A stretch of 64,000 bases of DNA from Paraburkholderia sp. (GCF_028283785.1 NZ_JAPWKB010000015.1:124001-188000), one strand, 5' to 3'; counted from the stretch's first letter, positions 24,903-34,156 are shown. Notes: a model not told the origin generated them from the sequence alone. Numbers and translations are program-made.

Positions 24903-27593
24903 GTGAAACAAAAGCGATTGGCCTCGGCCATCAAGAGAATCATCGGAGCCGAGCTGGTGTTGACAGCGGCGTTCATCCCGCTGGCACACGCACAAAGCCA
25001 ACCTGATACGGCAGCCGCACCGACGGCTGCAAGCACGCCAGCGGCGAATCCCCCCGCCGTCAGCAAACTCGAAAAAGTGGAAGTCACCGGTTCGCTGATC
25101 CGTACCTCGGACAAGACCGGCAACATCGAAATCCAGACCGTCACGCCGAAGGAAATCCAGGCAAGCGGCTACACCACCGTCGCCGACTTCCTGCGCGGCA
25201 CCGCCGCCAACTCGGCATCCAGCTGGTCCCAATCGACGATGAACAGCTCCGCGCCGGGCGGCGCCGGGATGGCATTGCGCGGTCTGTCGGAGAAGTACAC
25301 GCTGGTGCTGGTCGACGGTCAGCGCGTCGCGAACTACGCGATGGCGGTGAACTTCACGGACACGTTCTTCGACGTCAACTCGATCCCGCTGAACGCCGTC
25401 GATCACATCGAAATCGTGAAGACCGGCGCGGTGTCGGAGTACGGCTCGGACGCCATTGCCGGTGTCGTCAACATCATCACGAAGAAGAACTTCCAGGGTC
25501 TGCAGATCGACAGCCAGCTGGGCAAGGCACAGCATCCGGGCGATGCGACCGGCTCGTTCAGCGTGCTCGGCGGTATCGGCGATCTGAACGCCGACCGCTA
25601 CAACATCACGGCCGCGGCTAGCTGGTATCGCGACAGCGGTTCGTCGCTCGCCGACCGTCCGATGACGAGCCAGCAGGACTTCTCGAACTACGCGGGCGGC
25701 CTCGCCGGTCCGCTCGGTCCGAACCAGCAGTCGTACTGGGGTTTGCCGGACGGCTCGACCGCCGCGCTGAGCCCCTGCCCGCCGGGCAGCACGTCGACGA
25801 CGGGCGCCGCCGCGTGTAAGTACAACCCGGCCGGCCAGACTTCGCTGATGCCGGAAACCACCCGCCTGAACGCCAAGTTGCACGGCACGTTCAAGATCAA
25901 CGACGACACGCAGGCGTATGCGGACTTCATGCTGAGCCGCAACGAAACGGTTCAGTACGAAGGCCCGGCGGCGATTTCGTCGACGTCCAACTACTTCGAT
26001 CCGGCCGCCGGTTCGGTCGTGCAGTTGCCGCGTACGGTGTCGGGCAGCAATCCGTACAACCCGTACGGCGTCGATACGCCGATCAACCTGACGTTCCCGA
26101 ACAACGTCGTCGAAGCCGATACGGTCTCGACGTTCTGGCGCGCATCGACCGGCGTGAAGGGTTCGTTCACGACGTCGAAGCTCGGCGACTGGGATTGGGG
26201 CGTCGATTACGGCCATTCGCAAAGCACGGTCGATACGACCTTCAAGAACGCCATCAACGTCGCGGGCGTCGAGAACATTCTCGCCAACGGCGTGTATGAC
26301 TTCTCGAATCCGGCCGCGACGCCGAACGGTCTGAACGGCGTGTTCCAGAACGACAACCAGCAGGCGATCTCGAAGCTCGACTCGGTCACCGCGAAGACAT
26401 CGACGGGTAACCTGTTCAACATGCCGGCCGGTCCTGTCGGCCTGGGTTTCGGTACGGAATTCCGTCACGAGAGTTCGGAAATCAACCCGCGCACGTATGC
26501 GTCGGAAGGTCTGGTCGCTCCGGCCAACGTGCAGACCGTGGACGGCTCGCGCAATGTCGCCGCCGCGTTCTACCAGGTCGATATTCCGATCATCCACAAC
26601 CTGACGTTCACGCAGGCCGGCCGCTACGACCACTACAGCGACTTCGGCGGTGCATTCTCGCCGAGCTTCGCACTGCGCTTCCAGCCGGTGCAGATGCTGA
26701 CGACGTATGCGTCGTACAGCCGTGGTTTCCGCGCGCCGACGCTGGTTGAAAACGCGCAGTCGGTGTATCTGGGTCACCAGAACCTGACCGATCCGAACGA
26801 TCCGAGCGGCGTGCCGACCAAGCACTTCACGACCGAACAGACCGCCGGCAATCCGAACCTGCAACCGGAGCACACGAAGAACTACAACATCGGCTTCGAA
26901 CTGTCGCCGGACAACTCGACGGACTTCGGCGCGGCGTTCTACAAGATCCACATCGACGGCGTGATCGGCACGAGCGATCCGGTTGCCGCACTCGCGGCGA
27001 ACGATCCTAGCGTCGTGGTGCGCAACCCCGACGGCACGATCCGCTACATCCAGCAGCAGTTCGTCAACCTCGGTTCGCTCGACACCGACGGCTTCGACAT
27101 GAACTTCCGCAAGTCGGTCGGCACGAAATACGGCACGTTCACACTGACGGGCGACTGGGCCTACGTGTGGCACTTCAAGCTGAACAGCCCGGGATCGCCG
27201 ACGCAGGACTTCGCGGGTAACAACCTCGCGCTGCTGCAGCCGTTCGGTGCATCGAACCCGCGCTGGAAGGGCAACACGAGCGTGACCTGGGACTATCGCA
27301 AGCTGACGACGACGCTGACGTGGCAATACACGGGTCCGTACACGAACGCGGTGGCGGCCGAGTCCGGCGACGGCGGCTCGGGCTCCGTTGCGTCGTATAG
27401 CCAGTTCAACCTGATGGCAACGTATCGCGGCTTCAAGCACTGGACCATCTACGGCGGCATCAACAACCTGTTCGACAAGCGTCCGCCGTTCGACGTGGAA
27501 TGGCAGGCAACCCCGGACATCACCGGTTACGACCAGTCGCTGTACACCGACATGGGCCGTTTCTTCCAGGTGGGCGCGACCTATCGCTTCTGA
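24903..27593 (+). CDS. TonB-dependent outer-membrane receptor
   Basis: An 896-residue receptor. Residues about 1-30 form a signal peptide ending LAHAQ. A plug domain (about 55-200) contains LEKVEVTGSLIR, the TonB-box-like region, and the signature GYTTVADFLRGTA with IPLNAVDHIEIVKTGAVSEYG and AIAGVVNIITKK. The remainder is a large beta barrel ending in the aromatic YRF needed for barrel assembly. There is no N-terminal signalling extension. This long type imports oligosaccharides, peptides or other large nutrients as well as siderophores. GTG at 24903 was chosen, with GGAG eight bases before. The tonB/exb operon lies divergently upstream and a peptide ABC operon follows, so peptide import is a reasonable inference. 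Confidence 0.93.
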   Translation: MKQKRLASAIKRIIGAELVLTAAFIPLAHAQSQPDTAAAPTAASTPAANPPAVSKLEKVEVTGSLIRTSDKTGNIEIQTVTPKEIQASGYTTVADFLRGTAANSASSWSQSTMNSSAPGGAGMALRGLSEKYTLVLVDGQRVANYAMAVNFTDTFFDVNSIPLNAVDHIEIVKTGAVSEYGSDAIAGVVNIITKKNFQGLQIDSQLGKAQHPGDATGSFSVLGGIGDLNADRYNITAAASWYRDSGSSLADRPMTSQQDFSNYAGGLAGPLGPNQQSYWGLPDGSTAALSPCPPGSTSTTGAAACKYNPAGQTSLMPETTRLNAKLHGTFKINDDTQAYADFMLSRNETVQYEGPAAISSTSNYFDPAAGSVVQLPRTVSGSNPYNPYGVDTPINLTFPNNVVEADTVSTFWRASTGVKGSFTTSKLGDWDWGVDYGHSQSTVDTTFKNAINVAGVENILANGVYDFSNPAATPNGLNGVFQNDNQQAISKLDSVTAKTSTGNLFNMPAGPVGLGFGTEFRHESSEINPRTYASEGLVAPANVQTVDGSRNVAAAFYQVDIPIIHNLTFTQAGRYDHYSDFGGAFSPSFALRFQPVQMLTTYASYSRGFRAPTLVENAQSVYLGHQNLTDPNDPSGVPTKHFTTEQTAGNPNLQPEHTKNYNIGFELSPDNSTDFGAAFYKIHIDGVIGTSDPVAALAANDPSVVVRNPDGTIRYIQQQFVNLGSLDTDGFDMNFRKSVGTKYGTFTLTGDWAYVWHFKLNSPGSPTQDFAGNNLALLQPFGASNPRWKGNTSVTWDYRKLTTTLTWQYTGPYTNAVAAESGDGGSGSVASYSQFNLMATYRGFKHWTIYGGINNLFDKRPPFDVEWQATPDITGYDQSLYTDMGRFFQVGATYRF

Positions 27594-27664
27594 TGGCCGC
27601 ATCGGGTTTTACCGCAGTACCGTAGGTCTCCTCTTGCCTCTTCGCCGTTGTTGAAGAGGATTGG

Positions 27665-27695
27665 CGGCGGTGCCTCGTGCACCGCCGGCTTTTTT
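27665..27695 (+). terminator. Rho-independent terminator after the receptor gene
   Basis: GGCGGTGC at 27666-27673 pairs with GCACCGCC at 27679-27686 around a CTCGT loop, extended by one C-G pair and followed by TTTTTT at 27690-27695. It separates the receptor gene from the peptide-binding protein that starts 17 bp later. Confidence 0.85.
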
Positions 27696-27711
27696 GCTTT
27701 ACGGATGCCAC

Positions 27712-29340
27712 TTGAAATACGCAATCAAACCGATTCACGCCACCCGGACGGCGTTGGCCGCGTTCACTCTCGCCCTGCTCGCTCCCGCCCACGCAGTCAC
27801 CATTCCCGCCGACGTCACGCTCGCAGCCACCCAGGAGCTCACGCGACAAACGCCCGTCGAAGCCGAATCGATCGATCCCGCGCATATCGAATCCTGGGCC
27901 GCCAATACGATCGGCCTCGACCTGTTCGAGGGCTTGACGCGAATCGCCGCCGACGGTGCGGTCGTGCCCGGTGTCGCGGAATCGTGGAGCCGCACCGCGC
28001 CCGATACGTGGGTTTTCAAGCTGCGCCATAACGCGCGCTGGAGTAATGGCGATCCCGTGACCGCCGCCGATTTCGTCTACTCGTGGCAACGCGTGGTCGA
28101 TCCGAAAACCGGCTCGAAATATACGATCCTCGTCGAGTTCGTGAAGAACGCGAAGGCGATTCTGGCGGGCAAGGCCGCGCTGACGAGTCTCGGCGTGCGC
28201 GCAGTCGATCCGTACACCGTCGAAGTCAAAACGGAAGCGCCGACCTCGTTCTTCCCGCAACTGACCGCGATGTCCACGATGGCGCCGGTGCCGCGCGCGA
28301 CAGTCGCGAAGTACGGCGACGAATGGACCCGCCCCGGCCACATGGTCAGCGACGGCGCGTATGCGCTCAGCGACTGGCAACCGGGCAACCGTCTGGTGAT
28401 ACTGAAGAACGACAGATACTGGGACGCAAGCAAGGTCGCGATCACGAAAGTCACCTATCTGCCGATCGAAAGCGACGAAACCGCGCTGCGCATGTATCAG
28501 GCCGGCCAGTTCGACTACACGTATTCGATTCCGTCCGGCATCTATAAACAGATCAGCAAGCAGTTCGGCGCCGAACTGAAAACCGGCGTGTTTATCGCGA
28601 GCTACTACTACTCGCTGAACAACGCCGATCCCGCATTCCGCGACAAGCGCGTGCGGCAGGCGCTGTCGATGGTGATCGACCGCACTCTGCTGACGTCGAA
28701 GCTCACCGCGAGCGGCGAGTTGCCGCTCTATGGACTGATCGCGAAAGGCACGCAAGGCGCCGCGCAATTCCAGCCCGACTGGGCCGCGTGGCCGATGGCC
28801 AAACGCGTCGAAGCGGCGCGCGACCTGCTGAAGCAGGCCGGTTACTCCGATGCGAAACCGTTGACGTTCACGCTGACGTACAACACCAACGACCTGCACA
28901 AGAAGGTCGCGCTGTTCACGACGTCGGAATGGCGGACCAAGCTCGGCGTCAATGTGAAGCTCGACAACGTCGAGAATCGCGTGCTGCTGAAAATGCGTCA
29001 TGACGGCAAGGTGCAGGCGTCGCGCGATGGCTGGTTCGTCGATTACAACGACGCGATGTCGTTCTTCGATCTGATCCGCTGCAACAGCGTGCAGAACGAT
29101 CAGCATTACTGCAATCCGAAAGTCGATGCACTGATCGATCAGGCCAACCAGCAGATGGACGAAGCGAAACGCTCGGCGATGCTGACGCAGGCGCACGACC
29201 TCGCGATGAGCGACTATCCGTTGATTCCGATGTTCCAGTACTCGGCGGTGCGGCTCGTGAAGTCGTATGTGGGCGGCTATTCGCCGAACAACTACGTCGA
29301 TCAGCGCCAGTCGCAGGACATGTACATCATCAAGCACTAG
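27712..29340 (+). CDS. Peptide-binding periplasmic protein, OppA/MppA-like
   Basis: A 542-residue family-5 solute-binding protein, first gene of an oligopeptide ABC operon. A signal peptide ends LLAPAHAV (about residue 28). Family marks include TQELTRQTPVEAESIDPAH, KLRHNARWSNGDPVTAADFV and, near the C-terminus, the segment SDYPLIPMFQYSAVRLVK. A TTG start at 27712 was chosen: the open frame reaches further upstream only through the terminator stem of the receptor gene, while this start gives a normal signal peptide. It hands peptides to the permeases encoded downstream. Its fold class matches OppA/MppA, which bind di- to pentapeptides including cell-wall peptides; specificity is unknown. Confidence 0.9.
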   Translation: MKYAIKPIHATRTALAAFTLALLAPAHAVTIPADVTLAATQELTRQTPVEAESIDPAHIESWAANTIGLDLFEGLTRIAADGAVVPGVAESWSRTAPDTWVFKLRHNARWSNGDPVTAADFVYSWQRVVDPKTGSKYTILVEFVKNAKAILAGKAALTSLGVRAVDPYTVEVKTEAPTSFFPQLTAMSTMAPVPRATVAKYGDEWTRPGHMVSDGAYALSDWQPGNRLVILKNDRYWDASKVAITKVTYLPIESDETALRMYQAGQFDYTYSIPSGIYKQISKQFGAELKTGVFIASYYYSLNNADPAFRDKRVRQALSMVIDRTLLTSKLTASGELPLYGLIAKGTQGAAQFQPDWAAWPMAKRVEAARDLLKQAGYSDAKPLTFTLTYNTNDLHKKVALFTTSEWRTKLGVNVKLDNVENRVLLKMRHDGKVQASRDGWFVDYNDAMSFFDLIRCNSVQNDQHYCNPKVDALIDQANQQMDEAKRSAMLTQAHDLAMSDYPLIPMFQYSAVRLVKSYVGGYSPNNYVDQRQSQDMYIIKH

Positions 29341-29357
29341 ACGCAAGGAGCCTTGCC

Positions 29358-30293
29358 ATGCTGGCTTACACATTGCGCCGCGCGCTCTGGGCGATTCCGA
29401 CGATTCTCGCCGTCATCACCGCGTGCTATCTGCTGTTGCATCTGACACCGGGCGGCCCGTTCGACTCGGAGAAACATCTGTCGGCGGCGGTACTCGCGAA
29501 CCTGGACGCGAAGTACCACATCGATCAGCCGCTTTGGAAGCAGTACCTGCTGTATATCGGCGGCTTGTTGCATGGCGATCTCGGCGCGTCGTTCCGTTAC
29601 ACGGACTGGTCGGTCAGCGAACTCGTCTGGAAAGCGTTGCCGGTGAGTCTCGGCGTCGGCGGCATTTCAGTGCCGATCGCGCTGGTGATCGGCGTCGCGC
29701 TCGGCACGATCGCCGCGGTGCGCCGCAACAGCGCAATCGACTACGGCGTGATGCTGCTCGGCAATCTCGGCAGCGTGGTGCCGCCGTTCATTCTCGGTCC
29801 GGTGCTGGTGTGGGTGTTCGCGATTCTCATCAAGCGCGGCGAGCATGGTCTGTTGCCCGCAGGCGGTTGGGGCGACGGCGACTGGCACTACCGCGTGTTG
29901 CCGATCGTGCTGCTGGTAATCATCAACGTCTCGACGATCGCCCGCGTGATGCGCGGCAGCATGATCGAAGTGCTGTCCGGCAATTTCATTCGCACCGCAC
30001 GCGCGAAAGGATTGCCTGGCCACACGATCGTGTTGCGTCACGCGCTGAAACCGGCGCTGATGCCTGTCGTGTCGTTGCTCGGCTCGCTGTGCATCTCGTC
30101 GATCACCGCGGCAGTCGTCACCGAATCCGTGTTCGCGTTGCCCGGTCTCGGCCAGCTGGTCGTCAACGGTGCCATCAATCGCGATTACACGCTCGTGCTG
30201 GGACTCGTCGCGCTGATCACGGCCGTCGCCGTGCTGTTCAATCTGCTGGTCGATCTTGCTTATGCATGGCTCGATCCGCGCATCCGGTACTGA
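29358..30293 (+). CDS. oppB: Oligopeptide ABC importer, permease OppB-type
   Basis: A 311-residue permease with about six membrane helices. The opening YTLRRALWAIPTILAVITAC and TPGGPFDSEK are OppB-typical, and the ATPase-coupling stretch reads GNFIRTARAKGLPGHTIVLRH (about residues 210-230). The C-terminus LAYAWLDPRIRY is the usual end of this family. An AAGGAG site precedes ATG 29358. It lies 17 bp after the binding-protein gene and ends 1 bp before the next permease. Confidence 0.93.
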   Translation: MLAYTLRRALWAIPTILAVITACYLLLHLTPGGPFDSEKHLSAAVLANLDAKYHIDQPLWKQYLLYIGGLLHGDLGASFRYTDWSVSELVWKALPVSLGVGGISVPIALVIGVALGTIAAVRRNSAIDYGVMLLGNLGSVVPPFILGPVLVWVFAILIKRGEHGLLPAGGWGDGDWHYRVLPIVLLVIINVSTIARVMRGSMIEVLSGNFIRTARAKGLPGHTIVLRHALKPALMPVVSLLGSLCISSITAAVVTESVFALPGLGQLVVNGAINRDYTLVLGLVALITAVAVLFNLLVDLAYAWLDPRIRY

Positions 30294-30294
30294 C

Positions 30295-31245
30295 ATGATG
30301 AATCGTCTGTTCAACCTGGCCGCGCGTGCGTTCGTCGCGCCGCCCGCCGACGCGGCCTCCGCTGGCGGCGGCCTGTCCGGCGGCCGTATCGCGAAAGCAT
30401 CACGCGGGCCGTTTGCCATTGCATGCGGGCGTTTTTTGCGCAATCGCGCCGCATTCGCGAGCCTCGCGATCCTGCTGCTGATCGTGCTCGCCTGCTTCGC
30501 CGGGCCGCTGTTTCTGCCCAACAACCCGATCGATAGCGACTGGGGATCGATCAGCATGCCGCCGTCATGGCTCGGCATGCATCTGTTCGGCACCGACGAA
30601 CTCGGCCGCGATCTGCTCGCGCGCACGCTGGTCGGCGGCCGCGTGTCGCTCGAAGTCGGTTTGCTCGGCACGCTGGTGTCGGGGCTGATCGGCGTCGCGT
30701 GGGGCGCGACGGCCGGCTTTATGGGCGGTCGCGTGGACGCGGTGATGATGCGTATCGTCGACATGATGTACGCGATCCCGTACATGCTGATCGCCATCAT
30801 GATGATGACGCTGTTCGGCCGCGCGTTCTATCTGGTCGTGCTGACCATCAGCGCGTTTTCATGGCTCGATATGGCGCGTGTGGTGCGCGGCCAGACACTG
30901 TCGCTGCGCTCGCGCGAATTCGTCGATGCGGCGCGCGCCACCGGCGTCAGCACGCGCGCCATCATCGTTCGGCATATCGTGCCGAACCTGATCGGCGTGG
31001 TGGTCGTATATGCGACGGTGACAGTGCCGTCGATCGTGCTGACGGAATCGGTGCTGTCGTTTCTCGGGCTAGGCGTGCAGGAACCGATGACGAGTTGGGG
31101 CGTGCTGATCGAAGACGGCGCGCAAAAGCTCGAATCGATGCCGTGGCTGCTGCTCTGCCCTGCCGTCATGCTGTGCGTGACGCTCTACTGCGTGAACTTC
31201 GTCGGCGACGGCCTGCGCGACGCGCTCGACCCCAAGGATCACTGA
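30295..31245 (+). CDS. oppC: Oligopeptide ABC importer, permease OppC-type
   Basis: A 316-residue permease. The first helix (about residues 55-75) is preceded by a basic cytoplasmic tail; the coupling stretch REFVDAARATGVSTRAIIVRH and the ending VNFVGDGLRDALDPKDH are standard for OppC/DppC. ATG at 30295 or the next codon begins the protein; an upstream in-frame start would overlap oppB and adds nothing. It pairs with the OppB-type permease to form the inner-membrane channel. Confidence 0.92.
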   Translation: MMNRLFNLAARAFVAPPADAASAGGGLSGGRIAKASRGPFAIACGRFLRNRAAFASLAILLLIVLACFAGPLFLPNNPIDSDWGSISMPPSWLGMHLFGTDELGRDLLARTLVGGRVSLEVGLLGTLVSGLIGVAWGATAGFMGGRVDAVMMRIVDMMYAIPYMLIAIMMMTLFGRAFYLVVLTISAFSWLDMARVVRGQTLSLRSREFVDAARATGVSTRAIIVRHIVPNLIGVVVVYATVTVPSIVLTESVLSFLGLGVQEPMTSWGVLIEDGAQKLESMPWLLLCPAVMLCVTLYCVNFVGDGLRDALDPKDH

Positions 31246-31246
31246 C

Positions 31247-32239
31247 ATGGCGCTACTCGAAGTAAAGGATCTGAGCGTGCGTTTTATGCGCCGCGAAGGA
31301 CCACCCGTCGATGCGGTGCAACGCGTGTCGTTTTCGCTCGACGCGGGCAGCACGCTGGGTATCGTCGGCGAGTCGGGCTCCGGCAAGAGTCAGACCGTGA
31401 TGGCGCTGCTCGGCCTGCTGTCGTCGAACGGCCGTGCATCGGGCACCGCGACATATCGCGGCGACGACCTGCTGGCGATGAACAACACGGCGTTGAACCG
31501 GATTCGCGGCAACCGGATCGGCATGGTGTTTCAAGACCCGATGACGGCGCTCAATCCGTTCCTCACGATCGAACGGCAGATGACGGAGTCGTTGCAGTTG
31601 CATCGAAAACTATCGCGCCGCGAAGCGCGCCGTCGTGCGATCGACGTGCTCGACACCGTGCGGATTCCTGACGCCGCACGGCGCGTCGGCATGTATCCGC
31701 ATGAATTTTCCGGCGGCATGCGGCAACGCGTGATGATCGCAATGGCGTTGTTGTCCGAGCCGGAAATCCTGATCGCGGACGAACCCACCACCGCGCTCGA
31801 CGTCACCGTGCAGGCGCAGATCATCGAATTGCTGCGCGAACTGAATCGCGAGCGCGGCACTGCCATCGTTCTGATCACGCACGATATGGGCGTGGTGGCC
31901 GGTTTGTGCGACACCGTCATGGTGATGTACGCGGGACGCACGGTCGAACAGGCGGATGCACGCTCGCTGTTCGCCGCGCCGACGCATCCGTACACGGTCG
32001 GCTTGCTGAATGCATTGCCGCGCATCACGGACGACGACGACCGTCCGTTGCACACCATTCCTGGCAATCCGCCGTTGCCGGGCCAACTCGGCGCGGGTTG
32101 CGCATTTGCGGCGCGCTGTTCGTATGCCGACGACGTGTGCCGCAACACGGCGCCTTCGCTGGACCCGCGCCGCGATCTGCCGGGCGCGTTGCGCGCGTGC
32201 CACCGTCCGGCCGACGCGATTCTGGAGGCCGTACGATGA
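31247..32239 (+). CDS. oppD: Oligopeptide ABC importer, ATPase OppD-type
   Basis: A 330-residue ATPase: Walker A GESGSGKSQ (about residue 40), signature FSGGMRQRVMI, Walker B ILIADEPTTALDVT, and the C-terminal oligopeptide extension with the cysteine-rich segment CAFAARCSYADDVCRN, which binds an iron-sulfur cluster in some homologues. ATG at 31247 follows one base after the oppC stop. Paired with the OppF-type ATPase it powers peptide uptake. Confidence 0.93.
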   Translation: MALLEVKDLSVRFMRREGPPVDAVQRVSFSLDAGSTLGIVGESGSGKSQTVMALLGLLSSNGRASGTATYRGDDLLAMNNTALNRIRGNRIGMVFQDPMTALNPFLTIERQMTESLQLHRKLSRREARRRAIDVLDTVRIPDAARRVGMYPHEFSGGMRQRVMIAMALLSEPEILIADEPTTALDVTVQAQIIELLRELNRERGTAIVLITHDMGVVAGLCDTVMVMYAGRTVEQADARSLFAAPTHPYTVGLLNALPRITDDDDRPLHTIPGNPPLPGQLGAGCAFAARCSYADDVCRNTAPSLDPRRDLPGALRACHRPADAILEAVR

Positions 32240-33255
32240 GCCTGAATCCTGCTCGCGACAGTGCCGCGCCGTTGCTGTCGGTCGGTGAATTGAAGGTGCA
32301 TTTCAGCGTGCCGTCCGGCAAATTGCCGTGGTCCGGAAAAACCTCCTTGCGCGCCGTCGATGGTGTGTCGTTCGACGTGCGACGCGGTGAAACCGTCGGG
32401 CTGGTCGGCGAATCCGGATGTGGTAAGTCCACGCTGGCACGCGCGATCGTCGGGCTCGCGCCTGCAACCGGCGGCAGCGTCAAACTGCATGGTATCGAAA
32501 CCGTGCACGGTTCGAAGCGCGATCTCGGCGTATTGCGACGCGACGTGCAGATGATCTTCCAGGACCCGCTCGCGTCGCTCGATCCGCGCATGACGATCGA
32601 ACAGATCGTCGCGGAGCCGCTGGTCACGCATCGCCCCGACGTTGCACGTGCGGACGTCCGCGCACGCGTGTTGACGATGCTCGAACGCGTCGGCTTGAAT
32701 GCACAGCATCTGCGGCGCTATCCGCACGAGTTTTCCGGTGGGCAATGTCAGCGTGTGGGCATTGCGCGCGCGTTGATCAGCGAGCCGCAACTGGTGATCT
32801 GCGACGAACCGGTGTCGGCGCTCGACGTATCGATTCAGGCGCAAATCGTCAATCTGCTGCGCGATCTGCAACGGGAACTGTCGCTTTCGTTACTGTTCGT
32901 CGCCCACGACCTTGCCGTCGTCAAAGCGATCAGCCATCGCGTGATGGTGATGTACATGGGACGCGTGATGGAGTTCGGCGACAAGCGCGACCTGTATGCG
33001 TCGCCCGCGCATCCTTATACGCGTGCGTTGCTATCCGCCGTACCGGTTCCCGATCCGACCATCGAACGTGCGCGACGGCATCTGCTGCTGCAAGGCGAGA
33101 TTCCGTCACCGCTGCGACCGCCGTCCGGTTGCGCATTTCGCACCCGTTGCCCCGCCGCTATCGACGCGTGCGGCGACGCGCAACCGCAAGCACTCGCCTA
33201 TGGCGACGAAACGCGACGGGTTGCGTGCATCCGCGTCCCGGTGCTCGAAGCATAG
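32236..33255 (+). CDS. oppF: Oligopeptide ABC importer, ATPase OppF-type
   Basis: A 339-residue ATPase with Walker A GESGCGKST (about residue 56), signature FSGGQCQRVGI, Walker B LVICDEPVSALDVS and the C-terminal CAFRTRCPAAIDAC extension. The signature has Cys where most homologues have Arg (GGQCQR instead of GGQRQR), a mild change. ATG at 32236 overlaps the oppD stop (ATGA) and has GGAGG upstream. It is the last gene of the operon. Confidence 0.93.
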   Translation: MSLNPARDSAAPLLSVGELKVHFSVPSGKLPWSGKTSLRAVDGVSFDVRRGETVGLVGESGCGKSTLARAIVGLAPATGGSVKLHGIETVHGSKRDLGVLRRDVQMIFQDPLASLDPRMTIEQIVAEPLVTHRPDVARADVRARVLTMLERVGLNAQHLRRYPHEFSGGQCQRVGIARALISEPQLVICDEPVSALDVSIQAQIVNLLRDLQRELSLSLLFVAHDLAVVKAISHRVMVMYMGRVMEFGDKRDLYASPAHPYTRALLSAVPVPDPTIERARRHLLLQGEIPSPLRPPSGCAFRTRCPAAIDACGDAQPQALAYGDETRRVACIRVPVLEA

Positions 33256-33279
33256 TGCCTGTTTCAACGTAGTTTCAGC

Positions 33280-33314
33280 AACGCGGCCGCATCGATCGAC
33301 GATCCGGCCGCGTT
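33280..33314 (+). terminator. Hairpin after the oligopeptide operon
   Basis: AACGCGGCCG at 33280-33289 and CGGCCGCGTT at 33305-33314 form a perfect 10-bp stem with a 15-nt loop, 25 bp after the oppF stop. No U-run follows, so it is a probable but not typical terminator. Confidence 0.45.
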
Positions 33315-33456
33315 GTCATGTGCCAAAGCGGCCTTCGACGAGTCGAACGTCTGTCACCGCCGTGAATAAAGTTTCACGCAGCGATCGCGCTTCTTAAGAA
33401 AACGCACAGTCAACGCGTCACATAATGTTCCGCATCTCCTGATGAGAGGCAGAACC

Positions 33457-33831
33457 ATGACACGTCCCATGAGTATCGAAGTGATCAACGAATACGGCAC
33501 GCCGACCGTGCGCCTCGCCGTCGATCAACATGCCGTCCTGCTCGAAGCCGACGACGTAGACGGCGTGATTCAATGTCTTAGCGCGATTCGCGCGTCGATG
33601 CAGCCGGAAGTACCGAAGCACCCATCGCGCTTGCAGCAATACGTGATCGAGATGGACCCGTGCTGGCACACCGAAAAGAATCCGCTGCTCGACGGTGCGG
33701 TTCTTTTCTTTCGACATACCGGCCTCGGTTGGGCCGGTTTCTCGTTGCCGCAACATAGTCTCGTGCAATTGAGCGACGCGCTGTCCGCGCATCTTCAGAA
33801 ACAGGGCGAACTGGCTGGGTTGCCTAATTAA
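33457..33831 (+). CDS. Conserved-looking hypothetical protein, 124 aa
   Basis: A 124-residue soluble protein I do not recognise. There is no signal peptide or membrane helix. It has alternating strands and helices, an acidic LLEADDVDGVIQCL stretch and an aromatic-rich centre (about 60-95) with DPCWHTEKNPLLDGAVLFF. ATG at 33457 was chosen because GAGAGG lies a few bases before it; the frame can extend five codons upstream. It stands alone between the oligopeptide operon and a structured RNA candidate. Codon use resembles its neighbours, so it is probably a real gene. Confidence 0.7.
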   Translation: MTRPMSIEVINEYGTPTVRLAVDQHAVLLEADDVDGVIQCLSAIRASMQPEVPKHPSRLQQYVIEMDPCWHTEKNPLLDGAVLFFRHTGLGWAGFSLPQHSLVQLSDALSAHLQKQGELAGLPN

Positions 33832-33913
33832 GCCTGGATCGCGCAACGCTGTATTGTGCCGCTGCGTGCAAGACCACCTTGCAAAACCCGCGCTTCTCAA
33901 AGCCCTGCAAACT

Positions 33914-33997
33914 CTTATACTTGGCGCTCCGCCTCAGGGCGGGATTTCTCTCCGGTAAGTCCAAGTTTAAGCGCGGCCTCTGTCCGCGCTTTTTTTT
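33914..33997 (+). ncRNA. Candidate structured RNA ending in a terminator
   Basis: CTTATACTTGG at 33914-33924 pairs with CCAAGTTTAAG at 33961-33971 (10 of 11). Inside it is a tight CCGCC/GGCGG hairpin at 33929-33942. A strong intrinsic terminator follows: AAGCGCGG at 33969-33976, CCGCGCTT at 33984-33991, then Ts to 33997. The outer stem and the terminator share three bases, so they compete, as in a riboswitch or attenuator. A TATACT -10-like box at 33916-33921 allows the alternative of a roughly 70-nt small RNA. I recognise no known RNA family. Confidence 0.5.
33969..33997 (+). terminator. Rho-independent terminator
   Basis: An 8-bp stem (33969-33976 with 33984-33991) with loop CCTCTGT is followed by a run of T through 33997. 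It lies 140 bp after the hypothetical gene and 160 bp before the LysR gene, so it ends either the hypothetical-gene transcript or the candidate small RNA. Confidence 0.85.
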
Positions 33998-34156
33998 GCA
34001 CGACGCGAACGTGCAATGCATAGCGCGCTAACGCGCATCCGTAAGCGTCACTTTACAAACCAGTCACGAACATAAAAAAGACTTAATCAACGCGGTTGCC
34101 CGATGTTATCCCGCTTCGCCGATGATCTGCGTACCTTCCCTTCAGAGCGACAGAAC

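Larger units (their letters stand above)
33832..34156 (+). other. Intergenic region before the LysR gene, with a structured element
   Basis: This 325-bp gap contains a small stem at 33867-33883 (TGCAAG/CTTGCA) and the RNA candidate described at 33914-33997. From 33998 to 34156 there is AT-rich leader sequence of the LysR gene with no further structure that I can support. Confidence 0.5.

Noticed and set aside
24508..24906. Possible 132-residue gene before the receptor
   Set aside because: It runs into the receptor start with no ribosome site, and its C-terminal half is Cys/Arg-rich noise of GC-rich leader sequence.
24717..27602. A 961-codon minus-strand frame opposite the TonB-dependent receptor
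   Set aside because: Its translation is Arg/Val-rich with no domain, typical of antisense frames of high-GC genes; the plus-strand receptor is unmistakable.
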